Assembly (NCBI RefSeq): GCF_036711975.1
Contig: NC_091976.1
Coordinates: 23,188,001-23,252,000 of the forward strand
Source: Onthophagus taurus
Lineage: Eukaryota > Arthropoda > Insecta > Coleoptera > Scarabaeidae
Reading direction: 5' to 3'
Length of the DNA stretch: 64,000 nt
Under the pieces are notes generated by a model. That model did not search any database, was not told the origin of the DNA, and worked only from the letters and a program-made list of their open reading frames with translations. The position numbers were made by a program, and so were the translations under genes. This document shows, one piece after another, positions 38,101 to 49,060 of the stretch (positions are counted from its first letter, which is position 1; each line of letters begins with the position of its first letter).

Positions 38101-40195
38101 TAGACCTAGAACTATAGGCTCGTACAGACACGTTTAGTAATTTAGTCGAGTAGCGAGCACTTTAGTAACTCGCTACGTGCGGACATTACAATTTAGTCGA
38201 GTAGATCCATTTGATTCTATTTTTTCGGTCGAGTAGCGTACTTTCACTACTTGCAATTGCGTGCGAACGCATAAATTTAGTTTAGTGAATTAGCAATATG
38301 TAGTATAATAACAAACATGTCGGGGCGATGGAGCGAAATACTACTGTTAAGATTGTTAAAAATGTCAAACATGAATGTTTATGGCATATTAAAAGTGTTA
38401 CTTATGAAGACAGGTTAGCAAAACAAAAAGCTTATGAAGATTTGAAAAAGGTTCTGTTTATGTTCATCCATAAAATGCTTTCAAATACTGGATAATGTGT
38501 TAAGAGGTAGTAATAGAAGAGCAATTTATGCCCGTAATGAAATTCTTCTCATCCACTTTCTAACGAATATACGCTTATTAAATTTTTCAGGCACTTCTTC
38601 TTCAATTTCCTCTATAAGCATATGAATTATATTTCTTGCATTATTGAATTGCGCGCGATGACCAGCGACGTTCATCTTGAGTACCACTAAAGTGTCTTGA
38701 GCGTATTAAATGTGGACAGTTGCCATCTAGTAAACGTTCCAGCGGTAAGTGGCTACTCGCTACTCGACTAAATTACTAAACATGTCTGTACGAGCCTTAA
38801 AAGTATCGGGTTTGGCCGTGCGCCTGAAGACGTAAGCAACCCGGAATTTACAACCTACCCTCTGCTCCATGCCCAACCCGACATTTGAGAAATTCGCACT
38901 GGTTTAAATGTTAATTAACCTAACTGAAAGTGGAATTTCTACACAAAATTCTCAAATAATTTAGTAAATTAGGTGGATCCGATTGTAACATTTAAATAGG
39001 AGCGTAGGGCATTAGGTATAGATTTTAGATTAACTTTAGTAGGTGGTAAATAACGCCATTTTAGTTGTTGTGCGTCAACAACCGTATTTCACCCGAAAAT
39101 ATGCGTTTTAACCAAAAATGCTGCGAAAATACATATACAGGTGTGTCAAATGTCTGGAATATAGCCAATAACTTCGCCATTTGTGGTTTTAAAAAAAAAT
39201 GTTTCAAATTAAAAATTCTATATTAATTGTGGCGCATTTTTTTGGCTATATTTAAAGTTGTCAACGGCGTTATTTGGGCGCCTACTTTAATTGTAATTTG
39301 CTGATTTAATATTTTGAGAAAACGCATTTTTTCTCAATTTTTTTCTTATACAACCATATGATTTGATATGTTTATCGCGTAGAGGGATCTATCCTCTATC
39401 AAAGTATGCAAAAAAACACATGCAACCCATTTAAAATAACAATGTTGGTTACCATAGTAACGAAACAAAAAACAATATATATCAAATATCGCCAAAAAAT
39501 GCGCCACGATTAATAAAGAAACTTGTATTTGAAACATTTTTCTTTAAAACCACAAATGGCGAAGTTATTGGCTATATTCCAGACATTTGACACCCTGTAT
39601 GGTTGATGACGTCACAAAAAGGGACGTCACATCAAAACTTTAAAGTAATTTTTCGGTAAATTTTGCAGTTTTCCGCATTATTTTTTTATTTATAACTGTT
39701 TACTTAAGTGATAACTTAAGCGACATGATAATTCTTCAATTAATTTATTACTTAGAAGTGTGATGATTATATATCGAAACGTTCCCTTTAATCGTACCCA
39801 CGGCTAAAATTGGTTCGGTTTTATTCCAAACCAAAAAAGTTAAAACATCTCGTAACCCAATATCGATAGTTTGACGTCTCGTAGAGTTAGCATCCCAAAT
39901 AATAAGTTGGGCCGTTTGAGATAAAATCGCCAAAACGTCGCCGTCGTTATCCCAAGCAAATCCGTTACACAAACTTTGTAATTTAATTCTTTCTTTGATT
40001 TGGCCATATCGATCGTATATATTTAACGTGCTATCTACACCAGTTGTAACAAGATAATTACCAGAACCTTTTTGCCAGGCTGCATAAATGTCTCCTGATC
40101 CGTGGGGTTGTTCTAAATGAAATAATATCTGCAAAAAAGAAACTTACACGAATGTTTTTGGTTAAAATAATTCTTATTACCTTTTCACCACTCAT
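29128..40195 (-). CDS. WDR19: WDR19/IFT144, intraflagellar transport complex A protein
   Basis: Fourteen exons join in frame to 1361 residues (human about 1342): 40195-40181, 40128-39752, 37090-36880, 36829-36543, 36480-36237, 36178-35810, 35758-35609, 35552-35405, 34815-34608, 31424-31041, 30986-29770, 29713-29418, 29363-29287 and 29230-29128. The N-terminal half carries WD40 propellers ([58 protein letters not shown]). TPR-type helices follow ([57 protein letters not shown]). The zinc-binding tail has paired cysteines CPYC, CTQC, CPEC and CPMC. The protein is a core IFT-A subunit for retrograde transport in cilia; in insects this means ciliated sensory neurons. Introns 2 and 9 hold clusters of MITEs. 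The first exon codes only five residues (MSGEK), but splice phase and the next exon support it. It starts 310 bp past the DHX57 stop. Confidence 0.95.
31690..32950. mobile_element. Long imperfect palindrome, foldback-like element
   Basis: The left arm (about 31730-32175) and right arm (about 32560-32942) are reverse complements over 380-450 bp. Shared blocks include 'ggaaactataagagtta', 'tctcgtttttcgagaaactg', 'aaccaacaagtgcaattatc', 'tctatttcttattgtttta' and 'tttcctgtaaatt'. No transposase frame is present. The outer left edge has 'tgtacaggatggttcaaat', like other MITE ends in this window. It lies in WDR19 intron 9. Confidence 0.8.
33067..33481. mobile_element. MITE, copy 1 of 2
   Basis: It is bounded by the inverted ends 'actctgtttttaaaccagga' and 'tcctggtttaaaaacagagt', preceded and followed by TA, and is 415 bp long. 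It contains a minus-strand frame shared with copy 2, but the frame has no recognisable domain. The element is nearly identical to the copy at 34007-34412. It lies in WDR19 intron 9. Confidence 0.9.
33570..34006. repeat. Tandem repeat, period about 122 bp
   Basis: The unit begins 'gttaggtaaggttagttttg', then 'tttacaaacattaattatac' and 'cttttgtaatgtcaattata'. Copies start at about 33580, 33703, 33825 and 33947. The last is cut after 'ttggcaat' by MITE copy 2. Variation between copies is only a few bases, so the amplification is recent. Confidence 0.9.
34007..34412. mobile_element. MITE, copy 2 of 2, inserted in the 122-bp tandem repeat
   Basis: It has the same inverted ends and interior as the element at 33067-33481, with a few substitutions and a short deletion ('ttttaa' missing after 'gagtat'). 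Its left end interrupts the fourth 122-bp unit at 'ggcaat|ta'. To the right, unrelated sequence follows, so the tandem array ends here. Confidence 0.9.
37300..38110. repeat. Cluster of hairpin repeats, 'ctagaactaacactagacct' family
   Basis: At least four hairpins are seen near 37312-37430, 37490-37605, 37645-37760 and 37970-38080. Each has an arm made of 'ctagaactaacactagacc', then 'aaacattcgg' and 'gtttagccg', around a short loop near 'cacgtctctcaagacgg', with the reverse-complement arm after it. Partial copies occur at 42425-42475, 45088-45130, 60740-60865 and around 38800. It occupies WDR19 intron 2. Confidence 0.88.
38117..38796. mobile_element. PIF/Harbinger-like deletion derivative
   Basis: The 680-bp element has inverted ends: 'ggctcgtacagacacgttta' at the left and 'taaacatgtctgtacgagcc' at the right. 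The + strand interior reads [20 protein letters not shown] followed by AYEDLKKV, the first helices of a MADF domain. The minus strand near 38690-38530 reads [15 protein letters not shown], then [14 protein letters not shown] and FVRKWMRR, like the start of a Harbinger nuclease. Harbinger elements carry these two genes in divergent or tandem order, so this is an internally deleted copy. It interrupts a 'ctagaac' hairpin. Confidence 0.65.
39136..39599. mobile_element. MITE with about 75-bp inverted ends
   Basis: The left end 'tacaggtgtgtcaaatgtct' continues 'ggaatatagccaataacttc' and 'gccatttgtggttttaaa'. The right end is its reverse complement, closing with 'gacatttgacaccctgta'. The 464-bp element has no coding capacity. 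It lies in WDR19 intron 2, close to exon 2. Confidence 0.9.
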
Positions 40196-40458
40196 TTTTA
40201 GCTTATATCTAAAGTTAATATTAACGGGTAAAGAGGTTAGGTTATTTTTTGTTTTGTTATGATCTTAACGCGCGCTGTTGTTATGGTAACCGAGTGATGG
40301 AGTTGCGCGCCATATTTAAAAAATAAAACCGCGATTTTTAAATTATAAACTTTAATTAAATAAAAATTTATAAATAGGGAAAAAAATAAATTGCATTTAG
40401 AGATGACATATTTTTTTTATTTAAATAAATAAATTAATTAACTTATTTATACATCTCA

Positions 40459-40464
40459 TTTATT
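40459..40464 (-). terminator. Poly(A) signal of DHX57
   Basis: AATAAA on the minus strand about 41 bases after the DHX57 stop. The short spacing fits the 310-bp gap to WDR19, whose promoter must share this gap. Confidence 0.55.
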
Positions 40465-40504
40465 AATTGGTTTTTATCACATAAATTGAACAAAAAATAA
40501 TTTG

Positions 40505-43500
40505 TCATTCATTCATGATTAAGTGATTTATCACAGATATAATCTTCGACCCCTTCTCATGATGCATCAAATTTAAGAGGGGATCTTTAATTTTTTCCTC
40601 AAGCAACGAAACCAATTCTAACCTTATCATTTTAACCATTTCTGCAATCTACACACCAAATAAAATAAGGAATAATATTGCAAATAATTAATTAAAGCGT
40701 TTTAACCTTATGTTCCTCAACTCTGTAAGTAATCCAACCGTCTTCAATAACCAAAAAGCTCATTCCATTATGGACGTTTATCTCAATGTCAAAACCGGAG
40801 AAAAGAACCAAAGCTAAAGTTGGAACCATGCTGCAATCTCTTAGAAAGACTTTGCTGGTTTTAAACTTTTCTTGAAATATTAAGTAAGGGCTTTCAAAAT
40901 TTCCTATTTTTGAAATAATTGAACTTGGGTGAATGAAAACTTGTTCGGTTTTCGTCCAAAATTTTAAATCTTTTGCATCTGGTTGAACCGGAATTGCTCC
41001 AGCAGCGCTCATAACGTAAGACATCCCAGGAGTTAACACTTTACATACATTTGGATAAAGAGCAGCACATAAAATCGCTGATAATAACCTTGTATTATCA
41101 CCATTTTTATTGAACTAAAAAAAATCATTAAAAAAAATATTTCTTTTTAACTCAAGCTCACCTCATTTCCTGTAATTCCTAAAACATCATCAATTCCACT
41201 CTTTCTCCTATTCCTTAAATCAACAGGAATAAATCCAATGCTAACCAAAAACTCCAAAAATTGATATTTAATATCTCCGATCGTTAACAAAGTTTTAATT
41301 GACATATAATTTTCATTAGCAAAGTTTTGTCCTGACAAACGACTCTTTTTATGCATTGATAACCATTTTTTATAAGCTCTTAAAGCGGTGATTTGATCAC
41401 TTTTCCCAGCGGAAAATTCCCTTTTTTTCGCATCGGCCTCATTTTTCTTATTAAACGGCGTAACGAAGGGAGTTTTTGAACTTAAAACGGCCGCCATCGT
41501 CAACGCGGAATCAACACAACCGAAAATAGCACCATAAAGAATCAACTTTCCAATTTTTACATCGACAGGTAACGAAGCTAAATGATGTCCTAACGGTGTT
41601 AAATTATCTTCTTGATCTAAAGCTCCAACATGTTTTAAACGAATAATCGCAGAATCAATATTTTCTTTTATTGGAGGATCTAAAATGTTATCTAAAACTT
41701 GGAAAACGGTTCGTTCGGAAAAATTTTGTAAAACTTTAATATCCAAAATGACTTGTTCTAAAGGAATTCGGTGAATTTCCGGTATTGGTTGAGGTAATAA
41801 ATGATGTTTGAATCGGTGTTGGGTGAATAAGTGTACACTAACACCGGGTTTTACTCTTCCAGCACGACCTTTTCTTTGTTGGGCGTTCGCCCGCGTTACC
41901 CAAACGGTTTCTAAACTTTCCATATTCCTATTTGAATCGAAATGTTTTTCTTTCATTTTACCACAATCGATCACAAAAATACAATCGTCTATTGTTATAG
42001 AAGTTTCAGCTATGTTTGTTGAAATTACTATTTTTCTAACACCATCTTTAGGTTTTCTAAAAAATTATGTTTAAATAATTATGTATTTTAATAAATAATA
42101 AAAGCTCACTTAAAAATTAAAGCTTGTTCTTCGCTGGTTAAACTTGAGTGTAAAGGGACGAGCAAAAAGTTTCCATTTTTATGACCAAAAAGATCGGAGA
42201 CGTTTAATTCTTGGTACAAAGCGGTTATTTCGTTAATTCCAGGTAAAAAAATTAAAATTGAACCATCCCTTGGGTGCTCGTGGTTACCTTCAACGAACCA
42301 TCTTAAAATATGCTCGATTAAATCCAAATTGATTTTTTCGTGATCCATTAAAAATAAGTTTTTGCAAGTTGATTTTGAATACTCTATAAAAAAAATTATT
42401 TTTACAACAATCTAATGTACCATAACAACTAATACTAGACCTAGAACTAGAATCATTCGAGTTTAACAAATGTTTGCTTTGTGCGGCATGGTACTAAAAA
42501 CTAGTTTAATTTTTTTTCTTAATGAAAAACGAATGTAATTGATACATGCTTCATTTCTTTATGGTATAAAAATATAGTATATTATTATATGAGTATATAA
42601 TGAGGGCTATTATTCACTACGGTTAAGTTTATATCACGAGCGTAGCGAGCATAATTAACTCAGCATTAGCTCATTATATGCGAGTAGAATACTATACTTT
42701 GTCCACGACTATTGAAATTGATTCAATAAATTTATTTTTTAAATAATTTTTTGAATAAAATTTAAACGTCAAATGTGACATAAATTCAATGTTATTAACT
42801 GTAACCAACTTCACAACAATTTGTCAAAATTAAATGTCAGTTTTATAAAACGTCGTTTTCTTCAAGAGTAGGTTGAAAGTACAAATAGGGTCAAAACGTG
42901 CCTTATTATGAGTTAAACATATTCCCCAAATTTCATTTTCCTAGCGTTTATGGTTTTTGAGAAAAAAAAAATTAAACCAAAATTTTCCGCCATTTTTGGC
43001 TACACCCCTCCAAAAGGTGCAGCTCCTTAGGGGAGCCGAAGTCGCCCATGGTTCATATATCAAAGTACCCTTAAAATTCACTAAACAATCACCCCTTGAA
43101 GTTTGTTGCAGTCATTTAGATACATCTTGCATATCCAGGGAACTTTCCCTTGAAAATAAATACCCGGGTATTTAACAACACTGCATAATACTCTGTCAAC
43201 AGCTTTAGACAGAGACAACCATCTAGTGGGAACATTCTTAATCATTGGAGAATACTCCAAATTAAAAAAATTTTGTAATTCCCTTCTAGAAACTGTACTC
43301 GATGCAAATTCAGAATATATTTATAAATCAACGTTTCGACGTCATAACTTAGTTTTTCCATCAGTGTAAAAATCCAGTTCAGGAACAAAATACGGAACTA
43401 CAAGGGGAAATAACTTAAGATTTCCTCTGTTGCAGGCATTCATGGATATTGAAAAATATCTCATTTCTTGATTGTTTTTCAACTCTTTTAAAATCAACTC

Positions 43501-46500
43501 AAATGCCATAGGACCCAAAATATTCTCCACTAAACTACTATCCGTGCAAAAAGTCAAAGTTTGTTGTAATCACTGAACATTTCTACGTAACATATGTTAA
43601 TTTGAAAATTTTCAACGGTTTTCTTTTTATTTCGAGTTAAATGGAAAAAGTACCCGATTTTTTACGGTACCGGCAACTTTGTCAACTTTGCGATTTTTTT
43701 TCTCGAAAACTATCGAACGAAAAAATTTTAATTTTGAACAGGTGGTAGTCTGATGTGTTCTTAATGAGTGGCATATTTTATTTTTTCGATATTAAATACA
43801 GTTTCGTGGAAAATCGCGGTTTAGTAAGACGCTGTTATGTCGAAAACGGCTGGGTGGATTTCCTCGCGGTTTTTCCTCAATTTTTCAAAATTAGAGCTCC
43901 CTAATTTTTTAAATGCGATTTAATGGAATTACAAATTAAAGAGAAACAGAAATAATCTCTGCGGGGTGACGGGGGTTCCGTTCAATCCGAACAGATGGTG
44001 CGTCCCAGACAGGACGTCGCGCCTTATATCTTTATGTAGGTAAAATAAAGGCGCGACGTACTGTCTAGGACACACCATCTGTTCCGATTGGACGGAACCC
44101 TCCTGTGGAAATATCACCAATTATTAATTAAAGTATCCTCTTTTTAATGCAAAAAGCCGTTTTGAAAAATCACTTTTAGTTCTTGAGAAATAAATTTTTG
44201 TAATATTGCAATTTTCGCCAATTAAGTTTTAAAAATTCGTATAAAATCCATTTCTTGGAATATAAGTATGAAAAGTTTCCAAAATGTTAATAAAAGTGTC
44301 CTCTTTCCAATGAACCAACACGTTTTGAAAAAAAACTTTTAGTTTTTGAGAAAACAATATTTGAAGTTTTGATGAAATTTTCAATGTTGTAATTTTCATC
44401 GATAACTTTAAAAATTCGCTATAAAATTAATTTCTTGAAGGATCCTAGTGAAAGTATCACCAATTATTAATTAAAGTGTCCTCTTTTTAATGCAACAAGC
44501 TGTTTTGAAAAATCACTTTTAGTTCTTGAGAAAAAAATTTTTGAAATATTGCAATTTTCGCCAATTAAGATTTAAAAATTCGTATAAAATCCATTTCTTG
44601 GAATATAAGTATGAAAAGTTTCCAAAATGTTAATAAAAGTGTCCTCTTTCCAATGAACCAACACGTTTTTAAAAATAACTTTTAGTTTTTGAGAAAACAA
44701 TATTTGAAGTTTTGATAAAATTTTCGATGTTGCAATTTTTATCGATAACTTTCAAAATTCGATATAAAATTTATTTCTTGAAGGATCCTTCTGGAATCGT
44801 TAGTTAAATCAGCATCAAAAAAGTTGACATGTGTTATCAGCTTTCTTATTAATTTCATTTTTATTCAAATATCGCAATAATGTGGCAATATAGGGTATCA
44901 CTTCAGAAATGCACCAGCAATTAGAACCATAATGGCCAGATAGATATGCCGGATAACCGGATATCCGGCCGAATATCCGGCTTTTCGCAAAACCGTTCAT
45001 CACTAGCGTGAAGGTATTGTATAGAAATTAACAGAATAATAAGTAAAGAAGGATTTCCCCGAAATTAAATAAAATTTCGTCTTAGGAGGCAAATGGTTAA
45101 ACCCGAATGTTTCTAGTTCTAGATTTAGGCTAGTTATATCGAGATTTTATTGTATTTAATTAACTTACCATGATATCGAGCAAATACTTGTTCAATAGCC
45201 AAATTTTCATCTTTAACATTATCCCTTGGCATAAAATTTTGAAATTGAAATGATCGCTCAATTTTTGCATCAATTTCCGTAAAATCAATATCGATTTGTC
45301 GCATAAACGCCGAATTATCTTCGAATAAAAAGTTTGTTTCATCTAGGATATCCTCTAAGAAATACTGTTCAACCGGGAAAGTTCTCCCAGGGATTTCAAA
45401 AACTGGAACGTCGCCGAAATAATTTGAAAACGATTCTGCGTTTAATGTAGCGCTCATTAAAATTACTTTTAAATCAGATCTTTTTTTTAATAAATCTTTG
45501 AGGACTAATAAAAGAAAATCGCTTTCAACACTTCGTTCGTGGACCTCGTCGACGACGACGTGTGAAACGTTAGCTAGAAGTGGATCGATTTCTAACCGGC
45601 GTAATAAAATTCCGGTTGTGCAAAACGATAATCTTGTGAGATTTGAAATTTTACTTTCTAATCGAATTTGATAACCGATTGTGTTCCCAATTTTTTCTAA
45701 TCGTTCTTCCGCGACTCTTTCGGCCACTCCAATAGCGGATATTCTCCTAGGTTGGGTACAAATGATTTCTCGATGACCACTTTTTGTTTTTGAAAAGTTT
45801 CCTAACCAATCATCAAGAAGAAATTGCGGTACTTGAGTGCTTTTTCCACATCCAGTTTCACCGCTAATAACAACAACTTTAGAATTATTTATCGTTTCGA
45901 TGATTTCGGATTTCATTGACCAAGCGGGTAGAGTTTTTCGAAAATCTTGCATTTTCATATATTTTAAATCGGAATTTTTCGATTTAAACGTTTTAGCAAT
46001 TTTTTCATCATCATCTAATAATTGATTTAAACTAAAATTTTTTCTCTCTTTATTCGTGTAACCTTTTTTGTAATACAACGATTTTTTAACGCTTGTAACT
46101 TTATCATTTTGATTTGAAAATAATTTCGTTGATGGAGAAACAAATTTAACCTCGTTGGTTTTAAGAAAACTTAAAATTTCGTCTTCATTTTTTAATAATT
46201 CAGCTATGGAATAAATCGAACCCATTCCGCCTGAAGCTAAACTAGAAGCTTCTTCAAGTAATCTTTTAGTAATATGTAAATTCATTAATTCGCTCATTAA
46301 TAAATTAGTTTTTAAAAAAATTAACGGCGGTTCGTGCGGATACTTTGTGTTTTTGGGAAATCTTATTTCTAAATCGAATGAATAATCGTTTAAATGTCCG
46401 TCCAAAGATGGCGCTTCTCGGACTTCCTCTTCGTGCGAAAATCGACATTTTAAACCAAATTTGCATTGCCCCGTTCTGATAAAATTTCGACATTTTTCTT

Positions 46501-47261
46501 TCTTTTTTACTTCAACCGGTTTTTTGATTATCTTTCTTGGATAAAAATGTGAAACGAGATAATCTAATTTAAAACTCAAAATCCAAACTTCGTTTTTAAT
46601 TTTTTCTTTAAAATCGGATTCGTATATTGACTCTAAAACGCATTTTTCATCTTCTCGTAGCTCCAAGAGTTCCTTTTCGCTAAATTCCTCCAATTCATTT
46701 TTGTTTACATTGAAATATTTGTAATATAAAGCGGATAAAGCGTCTTCAATTTCGGGAAAATATTCTATGGCTTCTAAACAATGTTCTTTATGAAAACCGT
46801 AAGTTTCTAATCTCATTACAGCAAACATCTTGAATCTATCTGCATCGTTTTGTGGCTCATTTGCGTTTGAAAAATGTGTTATACCTTTAATTACTAAATT
46901 TCCACGTTGCAGATGGTATTTTTTCATAAATTTAGTTCCTTTATCTACGTAATCGGTTACATTACTCAAAGAGAAATCCTTAAAATTTTTAATTAACACA
47001 CAAGACATATTTTTAGTTAGATTTTACCTCTCCATGGATATACCTCAAAGTGTCCATAATCATCTCTTGCGATTCATTGGATAATTGTAGACATTTTAAC
47101 TCTTCTTTCACGTTGGGTTTTTTATATTCTACAATTGGAGGTCTAAAAAATTATGATTTTAATGACGTTTTTGAGAGTATTAGAAAAACTTACGCTATTT
47201 TAACATTGGGTATTTCCCTAAGGAAAAAATCGGATTGAATTTGAGCTTCTTCCGAATTCAT
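40505..47261 (-). CDS. DHX57: DHX57-type DEAH/RHA RNA helicase
   Basis: Seven exons join in frame to 1237 residues: 47261-47194, 47142-47028, 46978-45169, 42383-42110, 42056-41162, 41114-40707 and 40648-40505. The N-terminal third has a UBA-like helical segment (RLETYGFHKEHCLEAIEYF), then an RWD-like region interrupted by a CCCH finger at about 223-242 (CRNFIRTGQCKFGLKCRFSH). This domain order is diagnostic for DHX57. The helicase core carries Walker A GETGCGKST at about 434, DEVH at about 535 (Val in place of the Ala of DEAH, as in the family), motif III SAT, motif V STNIAETSITI and motif VI AQQRKGRAGR. The HA2 and OB-fold parts follow (RDCSMVPTLALVLFSG). The predicted activity is ATP-dependent RNA unwinding; the cellular role of DHX57 is poorly defined. 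Intron 2 is only 49 bp (47027-46979). Intron 3 (2.8 kb) holds transposon debris. Confidence 0.93.
42425..42475. repeat. Partial copy of the 'ctagaac' hairpin repeat
   Basis: 'aactaatactagacctagaa' followed by 'ctagaatcattcgagtttaa' is one arm of the hairpin family described at 37300-38110. A second fragment ('aaacccgaatgtttctagtt') lies at 45100-45121, at the other end of the same DHX57 intron and in the opposite orientation. The two could be the ends of one larger disrupted element. Confidence 0.6.
43200..43570 (-). mobile_element. hAT transposase relic
   Basis: The minus-strand frame 43557-43342 reads SSLVENILGPMAFELILKEL, then ISMNACNRGNLKLFPLVV and PYFVPELDFYTDGK. The 'STDASN.GN.KLFP' type motif directly after a 'VLGP' segment is typical of hAT-family proteins related to ZBED/SCAND genes. 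Only the first catalytic region remains. It lies in DHX57 intron 3. Confidence 0.55.
43973..44101. mobile_element. Short hairpin MITE
   Basis: Two arms of about 55 bp, 'gggttccgttcaatccgaac' with 'agatggtg' and 'ggacgtcgcgcctta' at the left and the reverse complement at the right, close around a loop of roughly 20 bases near 44031-44048. It is 129 bp with no coding capacity, in DHX57 intron 3. Confidence 0.8.
44112..44790. repeat. Tandem duplication, two copies of about 337 bp
   Basis: The segment starting 'tatcaccaattattaattaa' recurs about 337 bases later. Shared inner words are 'tttggaatataagtatgaaa', 'gtgtcctctttccaatgaac' and 'cttgaaggatcct'. Each copy itself has two similar halves ('gtcctcttt..aatg' twice). 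Copies differ by a few per cent. It occupies DHX57 intron 3, next to the hairpin MITE. Confidence 0.85.
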
Positions 47262-47829
47262 TGTACAAATTTACGTAAAATTTCACAATTTTCTAGGTTG
47301 AACGTGAATGGAAGTGATAAGGTTAGGATTTTTTGTCGCTTAATCTGTCAAATTGACGTTTTAAGTGTTAGTGACATCTTTTGGTTGTTTTAGAAACGTT
47401 GGTTATTTTTATAAATAAAAGTAATTGCTTTATTATTTAATGTTTAAGGTATTTAATACGATTAAATTATTAAATTAATTAACTCATATTGATTCTACAA
47501 AATCATCTTACTAAGTTGTAAGTTAGATTAAATCGGACTCAATAAATACATCTTCGTTCTTCGTTTAAACATAAATCTTCGTTTCAGTGATGCGTTAAAA
47601 ATAAGATTGATTCAACATTAATTTGCATAAGAAGCCTTCAATTCCTTGATATGATCGTAGAGTCTTTTCATGATAAATTGCAGGAAAGATTACGATACTT
47701 GCTTTGGTGTTTGAAGTTTCAACATGAAAACTAAAAACTAACGTTCACTGAGTGCAAATGTTGATGCTTTTCATCTACAAGTGGGTAAATTGGGGCTAAA
47801 ACATAATTTTCACTTTTTTTTTGAAACTT

Positions 47830-49060
47830 AACCTCAACCCAAGTTTTACTTTTTTTGATATGATTATAATACAAATAGAATCGAGGGCTTTATCAAGATA
47901 TAATATATAAAAAAACTTGATTGTGCACTTAATGTGTTTAAAATAATAAACTTAAAACTACTTAAAAAAATCTCTACTCAAGTAAACCTAACCTCAATTA
48001 AAAAAATCTAACCTCAACTTTTACTTTTTTTGGATGTGATTATGATACAAATAGAATCGAGGGCGTTGTCAGGATATAATAGATAAAATAAAACTTTTAA
48101 TTGTGCACTTAATGTGTTTAAAACAGTAATCTTGCTTACTTAAAAAATTGGACTCAAGAAAACCTAACTTCAATTCAATGAAATCTAACCTAACCTCAAC
48201 TTTTACTTTTTTTGATGTGATTATGATACAAATAGAATTGATGGATTTATCAGGATATAACGTATAAAATAAAACTTTGGATTGTGTACTTAATGTGTTG
48301 AAAGCAACAATCTTGCTTACTTAAAATATCTGGATTGAAGAAAACCTAACCTCAATTCAATAAAATCTAACCTCAACTTTTACCTTTTTTTTGATGTGAT
48401 TATGATACAAATAGAATTGAGGGCATTATCGAGATATAATATATAAAACAAAACTTAATGGTGGACTTAATGTGTTTAAAACAACAATCTTACTTATTTA
48501 AAAAATCTGGAGTCGAGAAAACCTAACCTCAATTCAATACAATCTAACCTCAACTTTTACTTGTTTTGATGTGATTATGATACAAATAGAATCGAGGGCT
48601 TTATTAGGATATACCGTATAAAATAAAACTTTGGATTGTGCACTTAATGTGTTTAAAATAACAATCTTGCTTACTTAAAAAACCTGGACTCAAGAAAAGC
48701 TAACCTCAATTCAATAAAATCTAACAGGAAGCCGTGTTTAAAAAGTAAAGAAAAATATTGAGAATTTTCGTATAACCTAAAAGTGTCAAAAAAGATGATA
48801 ATTTAAAAATTCCTGAAAGTTGTATTTATTGAAATGAAGGAATAAGACTTGTTCTAAATTAAAGCTCAAACCTTTCTTTTTACAATGATGTATAATAATT
48901 GTTGGGTTGGAAAAATATTGAGAAAAAGAATGTTGAAATAAAACTGAAAGTTAGGTTAAAAAAACCTAACCTCAATTCAATAAAATCTAACCTCAACTTT
49001 TACTTTTTTTGATGTGATTATGATACAAATAGTATTTAGGGTTTTATCAGGACATAACAT
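47830..49060. repeat. Satellite array, period about 175-180 bp
   Basis: The word 'gatgtgattatgatacaaat' (first copy 'gatatgattataatacaaat') recurs at about 47857, 48034, 48211, 48394 and 48568, and again at 49010. Each unit also has 'cttaatgtgtttaaaa', 'caatcttgcttacttaaaa' and a run of 'aacctaacctcaa'. Between the fifth and last copies lies a foreign insertion (48724-48955) of the satellite family found at 12376-13500. Confidence 0.88.
48724..48955. repeat. Lone monomer of the 12.4-kb satellite inside another array
   Basis: 'aggaagccgtgttt' and then 'ttcgtataacctaaaagtgt', 'gataatttaaaaattcctga', 'ggaataagacttgttctaaa' and 'aataattgttgggttgga' match the monomers at 12376-13500 over a full unit length. 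The flanks on both sides belong to the 'gatgtgattatgatac' array. It is one diverged unit in the same orientation as the 12.4-kb array. Confidence 0.88.

Noticed and set aside
44815-45003. Minus-strand frame with SEVIPYIATLLRYLNKN, possibly hAT
   Set aside because: Only one weak motif is visible and the surroundings give no second landmark. The palindromic 'ccggatatccgg' next to it may be a transposon end, but this cannot be established.
45134-47008. DHX57 starting at the ATG at 47008
   Set aside because: The upstream exons 47261-47194 and 47142-47028 join in the same phase once a 49-bp GT-AG intron is removed, and their peptide continues smoothly, so the longer N-terminus is preferred.
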